This document shows positions 34,666 through 44,600 of a DNA stretch of 45,468 bases, piece after piece. The translations under genes and the position numbers were made by a program. This stretch comes from a bacterium CPR1 (GTDB lineage Bacteria > Vulcanimicrobiota > Xenobia > Xenobiales > QWHO01), in assembly GCA_021404945.1 (NCBI GenBank), contig QWHO01000006.1:1-45468 (forward strand). Reading direction: 5' to 3'. The stretch's first letter is position 1; every line of letters begins with the position of its first letter. The notes beneath the pieces are model-generated. The model was given only the letters and a program-made list of their open reading frames with translations. It was not told the origin of the DNA and made no database searches.

Positions 34666-36483
34666 TCAGTTCCTCTGGCCGGCGCGCTTGTCCTGCACGA
34701 GGCTCTCAAAGCGATCCAGCTCGCGCTCGGTGGGCTTGAGCGCGGTGCGCCAGAACTCGGGCGCCTCGATGTCCACTCCCAGCGAGCGCCGGGCCACGCC
34801 CTCGCAGGTATCGCTGCCGGTCAGACGCAGCAACTCCTCGTATTTGGGCAGGAAGCTCGGGCCTTCGGCGCGGGCCTTCTCGAACACGGCCGCGCTGAAG
34901 AGCGCGCCAAAGCTGTAAGGGAAATTGTAGAAGCTCAGCTCGGTGATGTAGAAGTGGAGCTTGGAGGCCCAGAAATACTCGTCGAGCTCGTTGGGGTCGA
35001 TGGCCTCGCCGTACCAGGCTCGCTCGGCCTCGAGCACCAGCTCTTTGAAGCGGGAGGCGCTCAGCTCGCCCTCGGCGCGCTCTTCGTAGAAGCGCTTCTC
35101 GAAATCGAAGCGCAGGGGGATGTTGAGCAGGTAAGCGCAGGTGTCGCTGAGCCGTTTGTCCAGCAGGTAAGCCTGCTCTTCGGGGCTGGCCCGCTCGAGC
35201 AGGCTCTCGCCGTAGACGGCCTCGGCGAAGGTGGAGGCGGTCTCGGCCAGTGTCATGGGATAGCCGCGCTGCCAGGGACGCAGATCGCGCATCACCCACT
35301 CGTGGAAGCCATGCCCCAGCTCGTGGGCCAGCGTGCGCACGTCGCCGGCGGCCTGGTTGTAAGTCATGAAGATGCGGGTCTGGTTGATCACCGCCGAGCC
35401 CGTGCAAAAGCCTCCGGGGCTGCGCCCGGGGCGGGCCTCGGTGTCCAGCCAGCTGTGCTCGAAGGCGTGGCGGGCGTACTCGGCCATGCCCGGATAGAAG
35501 GCTCCGAACGACTGCAGCACTTGCTCTTTGGCCTGGGGCCAGGGGATCGGCTGCTCTTGCTGCACGGGCAGGGGAGCGTAGAGGTCTTGAACGCCGAGCC
35601 GCTCCTTGCCCAGCAGGCGGGCCTTCAGCTTGAGGTAGCGCTGGCCCAGGTCGCGCCGCTCGCGCAGCACGCTCATCAGGGTATCCAGCGTCTTGCGGCT
35701 GCAGCAGGCGTCCTCCAGGGCCACGTCCAGGAAGTGCTCGATGCCGCGTCGCTTGTTCAGCAAGAGGCGGGTGCCCGAGATGGCGTTCAGGCAGGCCACC
35801 GCCACCGTCTCCATGCGCTGCCAGGCGGCGTTAGAGTTGACCAGGGTGGCCCGGCGCACCTCCGGGTCGGGGTCTTCCAGCAGGCTGTTCTTGAGGGCCA
35901 TCGGCACCATGCCCCGGCCAGGCAGCTCGAACTCGAGCCCTCCGGCGATCTGGGTGTAGAGCCGGCCCCAGGCGTGGAAGCCGTCCACGCCCAGCTCGGC
36001 GGTCAGGGTCTCGAGCTCGGCATCCATCGTGTAGCGGGCCTGGCGGCGCATGCGCTCGAGGGCGAAGCGGGCGCTTTTCAGGGCCTCGTGGCCCGCCAGC
36101 TTTTCGAAGGCACTGTCCGGGCAGGTCTTGAGAGCGGCCTGCAGCAGCACGTGGATCTTCTCCAGCTCGGAGGAGAGCAGGCTCAGAGCCGAGACCTCCT
36201 GGCGCACGGCCTCCACCGTGGTATCCTCGGCCTGCAGGCAGTCGAGGTAGGCCTGCACATGGCTCAGGCGCGCGCCCAGCTCTTCGCTGCGCTGGAAGAT
36301 GGGGGCCCAGCCGGCCGCCTTGCCATCCTCCAGGGTCTTGAGCTGGCCAGCTTCCTGCTGAAGGGCTTCCGCCTCGCTCTTGCACTCGGTCAGAAATTCT
36401 CTGTACTCGGGGCCCTGGAAGGTGGGGAAAAAAGGCGTCAGATCCCAGCGCGCGCCGGGGACTTTTTCTGCGGTGGTGCTCAT
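34666..36483 (-). CDS. pepF: Oligoendopeptidase F (peptidase M3B)
   Basis: The 605-residue zinc metallopeptidase opens with RWDLTPFFPTFQGPEY, typical of PepF, followed by long helices. The zinc site is HELGHGFHEW (HExxH at 387-391) with a downstream Glu in TLAETASTFAEAV. The stretch GGFCTGS before the zinc site and FYNFPYSFGALFS near the C-terminus are also characteristic. It cleaves oligopeptides of roughly 7-17 residues in the cytoplasm; no signal peptide is visible. Length is normal. It is divergent from the small DNA-binding protein gene, with 59 nt between them. Confidence 0.95.
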   Translation of the reverse strand: MSTTAEKVPGARWDLTPFFPTFQGPEYREFLTECKSEAEALQQEAGQLKTLEDGKAAGWAPIFQRSEELGARLSHVQAYLDCLQAEDTTVEAVRQEVSALSLLSSELEKIHVLLQAALKTCPDSAFEKLAGHEALKSARFALERMRRQARYTMDAELETLTAELGVDGFHAWGRLYTQIAGGLEFELPGRGMVPMALKNSLLEDPDPEVRRATLVNSNAAWQRMETVAVACLNAISGTRLLLNKRRGIEHFLDVALEDACCSRKTLDTLMSVLRERRDLGQRYLKLKARLLGKERLGVQDLYAPLPVQQEQPIPWPQAKEQVLQSFGAFYPGMAEYARHAFEHSWLDTEARPGRSPGGFCTGSAVINQTRIFMTYNQAAGDVRTLAHELGHGFHEWVMRDLRPWQRGYPMTLAETASTFAEAVYGESLLERASPEEQAYLLDKRLSDTCAYLLNIPLRFDFEKRFYEERAEGELSASRFKELVLEAERAWYGEAIDPNELDEYFWASKLHFYITELSFYNFPYSFGALFSAAVFEKARAEGPSFLPKYEELLRLTGSDTCEGVARRSLGVDIEAPEFWRTALKPTERELDRFESLVQDKRAGQRN

Positions 36484-36542
36484 GCCGGCGAGGTTCGCGC
36501 CCCCGAGATGGATTCCCGCCCCGCGTGGGGAAGGCTCGCCCG

Positions 36543-36740
36543 GTGAGGGCTCCCTTTGATCTGCTGACTCCCGACGAGGTGGCTGAGGTGCTCGAGCTGC
36601 CGCGCGCTGAGGTCTTGCTCTGGCTCGAGACGGGACGCTTGCCGGGCCTGCGGGTGGGCAGGTCGTGGCGGGTCAACCCCTGGCTGCTCTATCCTTATGT
36701 CCTGGCCCGGCTCGAGGAGAAGCTCGAGGGCCAGGGGTAG
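36543..36740 (+). CDS. Small helix-turn-helix (excisionase-like) protein
   Basis: The GTG at 36543 lies about 8 nt after GGAAGG; an upstream GTG at 36525 would add six residues. The 65-residue product is a single MerR/excisionase-type domain: LLTPDEVAEVLELPRAEVLLWLETGRLPGLRVGRSWRV, which matches helix-turn-helix 17 proteins with the 'G(R/K)LPGxRVG' wing. It could be an excisionase-like regulator or a fragment of one. No integrase or phage gene is close by, so an element origin is not shown. Confidence 0.75.
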   Translation: MRAPFDLLTPDEVAEVLELPRAEVLLWLETGRLPGLRVGRSWRVNPWLLYPYVLARLEEKLEGQG

Positions 36741-36845
36741 GACTTCATGGGGTCAGCCTGGAGCTCGACGAGCTGATGGCGGTGGCCTGAGGGGCGCCGC
36801 CCTGGGCTGAAGGGATCCCCTCCGGCTGCGCCCAAGGACAGACCC

Positions 36846-37268
36846 ATGAATCGTGCCGACCTCGAGCAGGCCGTGCTGGGGCCGGCCCGGGCCTGCGGAG
36901 CGGTGGCCGTTTACCTGCACGGCTCGCGAGCCTGCGGTATGGGCCGTTCCGACAGTGACCTCGATCTGGCCGTGCTGTTGCCCCACGGGCACGACTTCGA
37001 GGCGGTGGCTCCGATGCTGGCCGACGCCGTGGCATCGGTGGCCTTGATGTCCCCCGACGATGTCGACGTGCAAAACCTGGGCCAGGCCCCGCCCCTGTTT
37101 CGCGTGCGGGTGCTCACCGGGGGCATCCTTCTCTACCTCTCCGATCCCACGGCCCTGGCGCGCTTTCAGGCCACGAGCATGTGCGAGCACTGGGATAACG
37201 AGATCTACCTGGCTCCCTTTCGAGAGGCGATGCGCCAGCGCATCCGCGAAGGCCGTTTTGCCTCCTGA
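36846..37268 (+). CDS. mntA: MntA-type nucleotidyltransferase antitoxin
   Basis: The 140-residue product has the minimal nucleotidyltransferase signature YLHGSRACGMGRSDSDLDLAVLL, that is GS followed ten residues later by DxD, plus a downstream Asp in DDVDVQNL. In HepT/MntA (type VII) pairs this enzyme adds AMP to a tyrosine of the HEPN toxin and silences it. The next gene encodes the matching HEPN protein and overlaps it by 11 nt. Gene order antitoxin-then-toxin and the motifs fit the family well. Confidence 0.88.
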   Translation: MNRADLEQAVLGPARACGAVAVYLHGSRACGMGRSDSDLDLAVLLPHGHDFEAVAPMLADAVASVALMSPDDVDVQNLGQAPPLFRVRVLTGGILLYLSDPTALARFQATSMCEHWDNEIYLAPFREAMRQRIREGRFAS

Positions 37269-37689
37269 TCGGATCTACGTGGAAGCCTCTCTGGCCGAGA
37301 TCGAGCGCACGGTCGCCTTTCTCAGGACGCTATCGGACCTCTCCGAGGCCGAGTTCCTGGCCGACCCGCGCAATTTTTACAGCGCGTCCTATGCCTTGCT
37401 GACCGCTATCGAGGGGACGGCAAATGTGGCTGCGCACCTTCTGACCACATCCGGTCAGCCGGCTCCCCGCGGATTGGCCGACGGCTTTCGAGCCCTGGAG
37501 ACCTTCGGTGTGCCCCTGGGCCAGGAACTGACCGAGCGGCTCATTCTCATGAGCCGATTTCGCAACTTGCTGGTGCATCGATACTGGGAGGTGGACTACC
37601 GGCGCGTCTACTCCACGCTGCAGGGCTCGCTTTCGGATTTCGGCCGCTATGCCACGGCCATCCTGGCCTACCTCGACAGCTTGCGGTAG
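37258..37689 (+). CDS. hepT: HepT-type HEPN ribonuclease toxin
   Basis: The TTG at 37258, preceded by GAAGG, is the likely start because family similarity begins there (PPDRIYVEASLAEIERTVAFL). The 143-residue helical protein carries the HEPN RNase motif RNLLVHRYWEVD, matching Rx4HxY, whose Tyr is the AMP-acceptor of the partner MntA. HepT cuts RNA when not modified. The first gene codons lie inside the mntA end. Its 3' end overlaps the convergent membrane-protein gene by 22 nt. The pair appears intact. Confidence 0.87.
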   Translation: MPPDRIYVEASLAEIERTVAFLRTLSDLSEAEFLADPRNFYSASYALLTAIEGTANVAAHLLTTSGQPAPRGLADGFRALETFGVPLGQELTERLILMSRFRNLLVHRYWEVDYRRVYSTLQGSLSDFGRYATAILAYLDSLR

Positions 37690-38048
37690 ACCCCCAGGAA
37701 ATAAGCCGCGAAGGCCAGGTCGATTGCCCCGTAGGCGGCGAAGAACAGCCCCGCCAGCTGGTCCTTGGCGAAGATGGCCCCCAACTGGCCGCCCGAGTGG
37801 GCCAGCCACCAGAGCCACGAGGCCACGTAGACCAGCTTTTCCAGGCCGAACACAGCCACCAGAGCGGGCACCCTGGCGTAGCTGCGGGCTACCGACAGGT
37901 AGGCCAGGCCCCACAAGAGGATGCCCACCAGCCCCCAGAAGCCGAACAGGCCCGGAAAGTGCTGGCCCAGCGTCGAGCCGACCAGCCCGCGCGAGAACAC
38001 GAGGATGCCCGCGATGTTGGTCAGGGCCGCCAGGTGAAAGCCGTTCAT
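37668..38048 (-). CDS. Small membrane protein coupled to the patatin gene
   Basis: The ATG at 38048 overlaps the patatin gene's stop as ATGA, so the two are made together. The 126-residue product has four hydrophobic helices (LTNIAGILVFSRGLVG; FWGLVGILLWGLAYLSVA; VPALVAVFGLEKLVYVASWL; LAGLFFAAYGAIDLAFAAYF). The layout resembles DoxX/DUF-type four-helix membrane proteins but no family motif is certain. Its 3' end overlaps hepT. Confidence 0.8.
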   Translation of the reverse strand: MNGFHLAALTNIAGILVFSRGLVGSTLGQHFPGLFGFWGLVGILLWGLAYLSVARSYARVPALVAVFGLEKLVYVASWLWWLAHSGGQLGAIFAKDQLAGLFFAAYGAIDLAFAAYFLGVYRKLSR

Positions 38049-40999
38049 GCGCTCTCGAACGTCCGCCGACCGTGCTCGGTGGCCAGCGCGGCCGCCCCGG
38101 CGCCGCGGATGACGTCTCCCAGGTCTTCTTCCTCGCCTCCCACCAGCTGCACCCGGCTCGAGCGCCAGCCCCAGTCCAGCCGGTTCTCGCCACCCTCGCG
38201 TCCGTCGATGAGACCGTTGAACACGGCCCCGGCCAGGCGGCGTCCGAGAGTGACCTCCTTGGCGGTCAGCTTGCGTGCCTCCGCTTCGGAAAGGTGCGGG
38301 AAGTCGGCCTGATCGTTGAGCTCGCGGGTTGCCTCGCGGGAACGCCCGAGGAGGGCGGGGGCGGACTGCTCCTCGGCGGTAGCCAGATTGAGCGCCAGCA
38401 CCACCCGATCGTGGTCTTGCCGGCTCAGGAGCTCGGCCAGCTGGGGGGCAAAGCGCTGGTAGTTGGTCCGGTTGTGGGAGTCCAGCAGGCTAAGATTCCC
38501 GGGGTCGAAGTTCAGCACGCTCAGACTGAATTTTTCTCCGGTCGCCGGGTCGGGTGCCTCGTAGTGGGCCGGCAGTATGACCAGCGCGTCCTTTGTTCCC
38601 GGCGTGGCGGTCGAGACGGGCAAATTGTCCACCACTCCGCCGTCGCAAAGCTGCAGGCGGTAGCGCTGATCCTTGCGGGCCACCTCCATCTGGGGGGCCG
38701 AGAAGAAGCCCGGCACCGCGGCCGAGGCGATGATGGCTCCGATCACGTCGAAGTTGGGGGTGGTCTCGGCCGACATGACCAGCCGCCCGTCCCCGTCGAT
38801 GGCTTTGAAGAGGGGATCCGACTCGGGCAGGTCGGTGTTCAGAGCCACCCCCATGACCTTCAGCTTGTAAGGCAGATCGCGGAACAGGATGGGCCGCCCC
38901 TCGATGCCGAGCTTCTTGGAGAAGAGATCGTACAGCGTCTGATACATTTTCTGCTGGGAGAAAAGCCCGGTCCGGTTGATGCCGCGCACCTTGGGATCCA
39001 CCCCACCCATGAGCCAGACGGCATCGGAGTTGAATTTCTTGAAATCGAGCTCGGTCAGGATGGCGCTCAGCTCGTCTACCGAGAAGCCTGCTGCCATCAC
39101 GCCGGCGGTGATGGCTCCCGCCGAGGTGCCGATGAGCTCATCCACCGCAAAGCGTCCCGGGGAGGCATCCAGGGCCGAGCGCAGCTCCTTGAGGCATTGC
39201 ACGTAGCAGAAGCCCTTGCCACCTCCGCCCTCGAGCACCAGGGAGACCTTCTTGGGCTCCTCCGTGCCCTGGCCCAGCAGGTCCACCCGATTGGGGCCCG
39301 AGCCCAGGATGGTGACCATCTCGGGAGTCTTGCCCGGATCGAAGTACTCGCTGATGGCCAGGGCGTCTTTCTTGAAGCAGGCCGCCCCTTCGAGCAGCCC
39401 CAGGTCGACGTCTCCGTAGCGATGCTGGCAGGTAGCCATCCAGCCGACCAGATCGCGGTGGCGGTCGATTCGCTCCACCACTGCCGGCTCGAGCCGACTG
39501 ACCATGGTCAGCTCGCGCAGCTGGGTCAGGGCCGGCCCGGCCTCGGAGAGGTTGTCCAGGTTGATTCCGGAGTAGTCCTGCCCGAGCAGCTGGCGCAGGA
39601 GCTCCTCGCGCCGGCGCAGGGAAGGCCTGGCTGCGCTGATCTCTTGCTCGAGGCAGCTCATCAGTTGGCGGCGCTCGGCGATGCCCAGGCCGTTGAGGGT
39701 ATGATCCACCACCTCGCCCAGGGCGATGGCCCGGTCGTAGGGGCGCAGCACGCTGGCCGGTGGGTCGTCCTGCAGGGCGGCCAGTACCGGGGCGTCGGGG
39801 GGCGACACCCCCTTCAGGTTGAGCTCCACCCAGGCCCGGGCCAGCGGGCGGAAAAGCTGCTCGCGGCGCTCTGAGCCGGCCTCGCGCAGCAGCTTGATCC
39901 AGTGGCTCTGCACTCCGGACAGAAGGTCGCGGTCCAGGGCCACGGCCGCGTCGGCGAGCTCCTCCACGGGCCCGGAGGCCAGGCCCTTCAGGCTCTCGAA
40001 GGCTCGATCCACGCCCGGAGGAGAGGGCCAGGGACCCAGGCCCTCACTGCCGCCCAGCCAGGGCGGGGTCAGGTCTTGCTTGATGGCTCCCACGCGCTGG
40101 TGCAGGGCGGGATTGGTCTGCTCCATCCAGGGCTCGAGCCGGCGGTAGAAGCTGTCGAGCCGGGTGGTCAGCCAGCTGTAGTAAAGGCCGGCATGACTGA
40201 ACCCGCCCGTGCCCAGCGAGTTGCCCCGCTCGACCAGCGAGCAGACCGTTTCCTTGGCCAGATATTCGGCCGAGCTGTAGCTGACCGGATCGCCGTCCAG
40301 GTCGATGAAAACCGGGAAGGAGCCTTTGGCGATTTTGTTCTCAAGGCATGTCCAGACCCAGTTGCGGTCGTCCGTGGAGGGATAGGGGTTCTGAGCCGGC
40401 CGAGCGGGCGAGTTCCAAAGGTCCATCACTGCCTGGGAGTCCTTCTCGCGCCCCTCGCCGAGGTAGACGTAGGCCGCGTCGGGCGAGCCGGGCTGGCTGA
40501 AGGTGGCTTCCGAGAGCTGGCGCAGGAAGCGGGGGACCTGCTTGACGCCCCGGGCGTCGCTCTGAGGGGAGAGCATCCTGTAGAGGTGCTCGTCGATGCT
40601 GACCAGGTCTTTGACCGAGAGGCCCACCGAGCGCTCGGCCGCGGGGCCGGCCAGGTCGGCCAGCGAGTTGACCCCGCGCGCAAAGAGCGAGGGGGTGCGG
40701 GTGCGCATCCAATCGACGGCGCTCAGCTTGCGCCCGCCCGGCAGTACGCCCTCCACCCGGCTGGCCGACCAGGCCGCCGCCAGGGAGGCCAGCGTGGGCA
40801 CGACGGCGATAGTGGTGCGTCCGATGGCGCTCAGCTTGTCCAGGGCTCTGCGGTGCCAGGGTTTGGCGCTCGCTACCGAGGAGGCCGGGTGAGCGGGCCC
40901 CCGATACTGATCGGTGACAGGGCTCTCGGCGCTGGCACGGGTCGGGCGGCTCAGCGGCAAGCTGGCGCGTACCGGGGCGGCCGGATCCAGCGGAACCAT
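38045..40999 (-). CDS. Patatin-like phospholipase with a long N-terminal region
   Basis: The 984-residue product has a patatin domain near residues 580-830: oxyanion loop LEGGGGKGFCYVQCL, nucleophile Ser626 in GTSAGAI, and Asp786 in DGGVVDNLP. The catalytic pair is complete, so lipid acyl hydrolase activity is likely. The first 575 residues are not recognised: a basic N-terminus, a hydrophobic region near 60-75 (TIAVVPTLASLAAAWS), and helical segments. The last 150 residues are charged and helical. Patatins of this kind can be host-targeted effectors (like ExoU) or lipid-turnover enzymes. No clear signal peptide is visible. It is divergent from the SET gene, 42 nt away, and coupled to the membrane-protein gene. 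Confidence 0.88.
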   Translation of the reverse strand: MVPLDPAAPVRASLPLSRPTRASAESPVTDQYRGPAHPASSVASAKPWHRRALDKLSAIGRTTIAVVPTLASLAAAWSASRVEGVLPGGRKLSAVDWMRTRTPSLFARGVNSLADLAGPAAERSVGLSVKDLVSIDEHLYRMLSPQSDARGVKQVPRFLRQLSEATFSQPGSPDAAYVYLGEGREKDSQAVMDLWNSPARPAQNPYPSTDDRNWVWTCLENKIAKGSFPVFIDLDGDPVSYSSAEYLAKETVCSLVERGNSLGTGGFSHAGLYYSWLTTRLDSFYRRLEPWMEQTNPALHQRVGAIKQDLTPPWLGGSEGLGPWPSPPGVDRAFESLKGLASGPVEELADAAVALDRDLLSGVQSHWIKLLREAGSERREQLFRPLARAWVELNLKGVSPPDAPVLAALQDDPPASVLRPYDRAIALGEVVDHTLNGLGIAERRQLMSCLEQEISAARPSLRRREELLRQLLGQDYSGINLDNLSEAGPALTQLRELTMVSRLEPAVVERIDRHRDLVGWMATCQHRYGDVDLGLLEGAACFKKDALAISEYFDPGKTPEMVTILGSGPNRVDLLGQGTEEPKKVSLVLEGGGGKGFCYVQCLKELRSALDASPGRFAVDELIGTSAGAITAGVMAAGFSVDELSAILTELDFKKFNSDAVWLMGGVDPKVRGINRTGLFSQQKMYQTLYDLFSKKLGIEGRPILFRDLPYKLKVMGVALNTDLPESDPLFKAIDGDGRLVMSAETTPNFDVIGAIIASAAVPGFFSAPQMEVARKDQRYRLQLCDGGVVDNLPVSTATPGTKDALVILPAHYEAPDPATGEKFSLSVLNFDPGNLSLLDSHNRTNYQRFAPQLAELLSRQDHDRVVLALNLATAEEQSAPALLGRSREATRELNDQADFPHLSEAEARKLTAKEVTLGRRLAGAVFNGLIDGREGGENRLDWGWRSSRVQLVGGEEEDLGDVIRGAGAAALATEHGRRTFESA

Positions 41000-41041
41000 C
41001 TGGCATGATTCGGGCGAGCGGCGACTGCGCCCTGCTCAGAA

Positions 41042-41572
41042 ATGACCAGGACGCTCGACGTCGAACCGTCGGGACGTATGCTTGGCGTCTTTTGCGAGCC
41101 ACAATTCTACAAGCAACTCGAGCTTCGGGCCAACACCTTCGGTCAGGGGGTGTTCACCCTGGAAGAGCTCAGCCCGGGTGAAGAGATCCTCCGTTTCGGC
41201 GGGCCGCGAGGGACGCTGGCCGACATGAAGGACCTGGACCACTCCATCCAGATAGGGCGCAACCTCTTCCTGGGGCCCTCGGGAAGCATGGATGACTTCA
41301 TCAATCACTCCTGTCGACCCAACTGTGGGATCCGCCTGAAAGGAGAGGGGCTGCTCCTGGTGGCCATCGAGGCCATCGGAAGTGGTCAGGAGCTGGCCTA
41401 CGACTATGCCACCTGCCTGGGCCCGGAGGATGACTGGGTGATGGTCTGTGGCTGCCGGACGAGCGAGTGCCGGGGGCAGGTCTCGGCGCTCAGCCTGCCG
41501 CCCGAGACGCTGGAGCGTTACCGCGCCCTGGACATTCTGCCCTTCTACATCTTCCCGGAGGTGGCCGGCTGA
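41042..41572 (+). CDS. SET-domain protein (lysine methyltransferase fold)
   Basis: The 176-residue product carries a SET domain: GQGVFTLEELSPGEEILRFG, the signature FINHSCRPNC (88-95), ELAYDYATC (117-125) and a post-SET cysteine pattern CGCRTSECRG (Cys 136, 138, 143). These match eukaryote-like SET enzymes, which methylate lysines with S-adenosylmethionine, and the Cys cluster would bind zinc with the Cys of the NHSC motif. The start ATG at 41042 has no strong ribosome site; an in-frame ATG at 41078 would also keep the domain. Bacterial SET genes are usually acquired. A substrate is not evident; the basic protein at 9020 is far away. Confidence 0.92.
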   Translation: MTRTLDVEPSGRMLGVFCEPQFYKQLELRANTFGQGVFTLEELSPGEEILRFGGPRGTLADMKDLDHSIQIGRNLFLGPSGSMDDFINHSCRPNCGIRLKGEGLLLVAIEAIGSGQELAYDYATCLGPEDDWVMVCGCRTSECRGQVSALSLPPETLERYRALDILPFYIFPEVAG

Positions 41573-41627
41573 GCTTGCCCAGGCAGGTTGGCCAGCCGAA
41601 AGACCGAACCAACGAGAATTCTTCCCG

Positions 41628-44600
41628 ATGAAGAGAACCGAAGCCGGGGCGCTGCGCAGCCTTTTAGACTTTCTGGCTCAGGTGGCGGGCCAGTGGGGCC
41701 CGGGACCCTGGAGTCAGGCTATTGCCTCGCTGCAAGAGACTCCCGCCCTGGCCGGCCTGGTTTCCGACTCGCCCACCCCCGGCCTCGAGCCCCTTGAAAG
41801 CTGGCTCTCGCTGCGCCTGAGTCCAGCCCAGTGGCAGGCCGCTCGGGCCACGGAGAGTCGGGCTCTGTCGGTCATCGTCGGGGCGGTCGGCTCGGGCAAG
41901 AACCACCTGGCCGCCATGCTGGCCGGTTACTGGCTGTCCAAAAAGAAGCGGGTTCTGGTCACCTCCGACTGCCCCCGGGCTCTGGAGAGGCTGCGTCAGG
42001 TCCAATTGCCCGCTCCCCCCGCGGCAGCGGCCGAGCTCATGCGCCGGCTGGCCAGGCTGGAGGAGCAGCAGCTCGAGCATGTCCGCCAGATCTGGGAGCT
42101 GTCCGAGGCCTCGCGACTGGCCCGGGCCAGCGCCGGCAAGCATGACTGGATTCCGGGGCCGATCCACGGCTCGGGCGAGCTGCCGCTGATCGCCTCTGAG
42201 GTGGACGAGCTCTACCACTGGAACATCGGAGCCGAGTTGGAGTCGACCCTGCACGGCTCTCTGCCCGACCCCACCCGGCTGATGACCGAGGCCGACCTGG
42301 CGCGCCTCAAAGAGCTCGAGGCTCCCTTCCGCGATGACTCCGACGAAATCTTCTGGCAAAATGACCTGCACTCCGAGGAGGCTCTGCAAGCCCTGCACGT
42401 GGCCTGTCGACGCGCCTCGGAGGCCATGGAGGAGGCCGAGGACTGGTGGCTCGAGGCGGCCTGGGAAGTGCGCCGCAACTCCGAGAACGGCCTCTGCTTC
42501 GAGGACCTGTCCCGCGAGCTGATGCGCTTGCAGAGAAGTCGCGATGAGCTGAGCGAGCAGCTCGGCGACTTCCATGCCGACCTCACTCCCACCATTGCGC
42601 TGGCCGAGCAGCAGGCGCTGGCCCAGGAGATGCTCAACGCGGTCGCCTCGCGGGGCTCGCTGGGCTGGGCCACGACCGCCTTCAAGCCGCGCTGGAAGAG
42701 ATTCCTCGAGACCACCCGGGTCAATGGACAGCGCCCCGGCACCGCCGACGACTTTCGCAAGCTGGCCCTCTTTCTCGAACGGCGTCAGTTGAGAGACGCG
42801 GCCGTGCACGCCGCCGATGAGGAGATCGAGAGGCTATGCGGTTATGCCCCTCATCCGCCGGGGCTTGACCGCACTCAGCTGGTCAAGAGCGCGGTGCGCT
42901 TTCACCGCGACACCTTCGCCGAGTTCGAAAAGTGCGCCAGCGTGGCGGGGTTGCGCTGGGAGAAGGCTCTCAGTCACACGACTCGCGGCAAGCTGGGGCC
43001 GGGAGGCGAGCTGAAGCTGCTGCGCAGCGCCATGCAGGGGTTGCTGGCGATGGTCGGCCGACGCATCGTCTACCTCGAGCTGGTGGAGTTGCGCCGGCGC
43101 GAGGAGCGGACGCTGGGTTGGGTGCCGGCCACCAGGACGGTGGGTAAGGGCCGTGATGCTCGCGACTTGCGGGCCGGGCTGCGGGCCGCCGTGGTGGGGC
43201 GCGACCTGGATAGTTATCGGGAGCTGCTGGCCAGGCTTCGGGAGCTGGTCGAGCTCAAGCCTCGCTACGAGCGGCGCAAGCAGTTGCTGGCCCGGTTGGC
43301 CCAGGTGGCTCCCGCCTGGGCCCAGGCCATCCAGGAGGCCGGCCCCGGTCACGAGGGCGGCAAGGTCCCTGGCGAGGTGGAGGCTGCCTGGGCCTACCGG
43401 CTGGGGCAGCAGAGATTGGGAACCTCGCCCCCCCGGGCGGCCGACAACTATATCTCGGATTTCGTTCGGCGCCTGCGCGACGAGCTGTCGACGGGAGTCC
43501 TGACCGAGGCGAATGGCTTGCTGATCGCCAGCCCCGAGGTGGCCCTCGAGGTGCGCGAGCAGTTTGACCTGCTGATCGTGCTGCAGGCCGGACGCTCTCC
43601 GCTGCCGCACGCGCTCCTGCTCAGCCTGGCCGAGCGGGCCGTGGTTCTGGGGGATCTGTCTCAGTGCCAGGCCGAGCCAGCCCGGCGTCTGGCCGAGTTG
43701 GAGGCCAGGGCCCGCTCTTATTCGCTGCCCGCCAATTGTGACGCTCTCCATCCCCTGCTGGCTCTGGCCCCTCCCGCGGCCCGGCTGACCGACAGTCTGC
43801 GGCTGCGGCCACAGGTGGTGGAGGTCCTGTCGGCTCTCGGCTCGACCGTTTCCGTGGGATATCACCTCAGCGATCTGAGCGGCCCGGCCCTGGTCGAATC
43901 GATCGCCGCCCCCGACCAGCTGGAGTGCCACGCAGCCTCGCTGACTCTGGCCTTGCTCCGGCAACCAGAGCATTCTCATCGCACGGTGGGCCTGATCGGC
44001 CTGTCGGGGGCGCGCCAGGCGCTCCGGTTGAAGGCCATGTTGGCCGAGGAGCTGGAGGAGTCGGAGAAGCTCCGCCTTCAGGTCGGCTCGGCAGAGGAGC
44101 TGCAGGGGGGTCAATGCGAGCTTGCAGTGGTGCTCTGCAGCGGACTGCGCAGCAATCCGCAGGCCCGGCGGCGCCTCGAGGTCGCCCTGTCCCGGGCTTT
44201 TGAGCAGGTCTGGCTGGTGCACGGGCAGGCCCGCCCGGAGGACCTGGCGCCAGACGATTTGCGCCGCATGCTGATTCAGGCGGTGCGAGAGCCGGGCCGC
44301 TCGATCCAGTGGTCAAACACCCTGCGTGGCTTGATCGGGCAGGGCCTGGCTGGCTTCGGGCTGAGGCCCCGTCCGGTGGGTCCCTGGGGCCTGGCGGTGG
44401 GTCGCCAGATGCTGCTCTGCTATGGCGAAAAGCGCCCCGAGAGTGAGGATCTGGCCTGGGAGAACGGGTTGGAGCGGCTGGGCTGGCAGCTCGAGCGGCT
44501 CTCGGGTCAGGCCTGCTGGGAAGATCCTGAGGGCTTTCTGAGCGAGCTACGGGGCCGTCTGCAGGCCCCGAGGCCGGACGCCGGGCTGGAGCAGCAGGTC

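Noticed and set aside
34954-36546. 530-residue plus-strand frame opposite pepF
   Set aside because: Antisense shadow of a gene with a clear HELGH zinc site.
36525-36740. Prophage or integrative element marked by the excisionase-like gene
   Set aside because: No integrase, attachment repeat or phage gene was found nearby.
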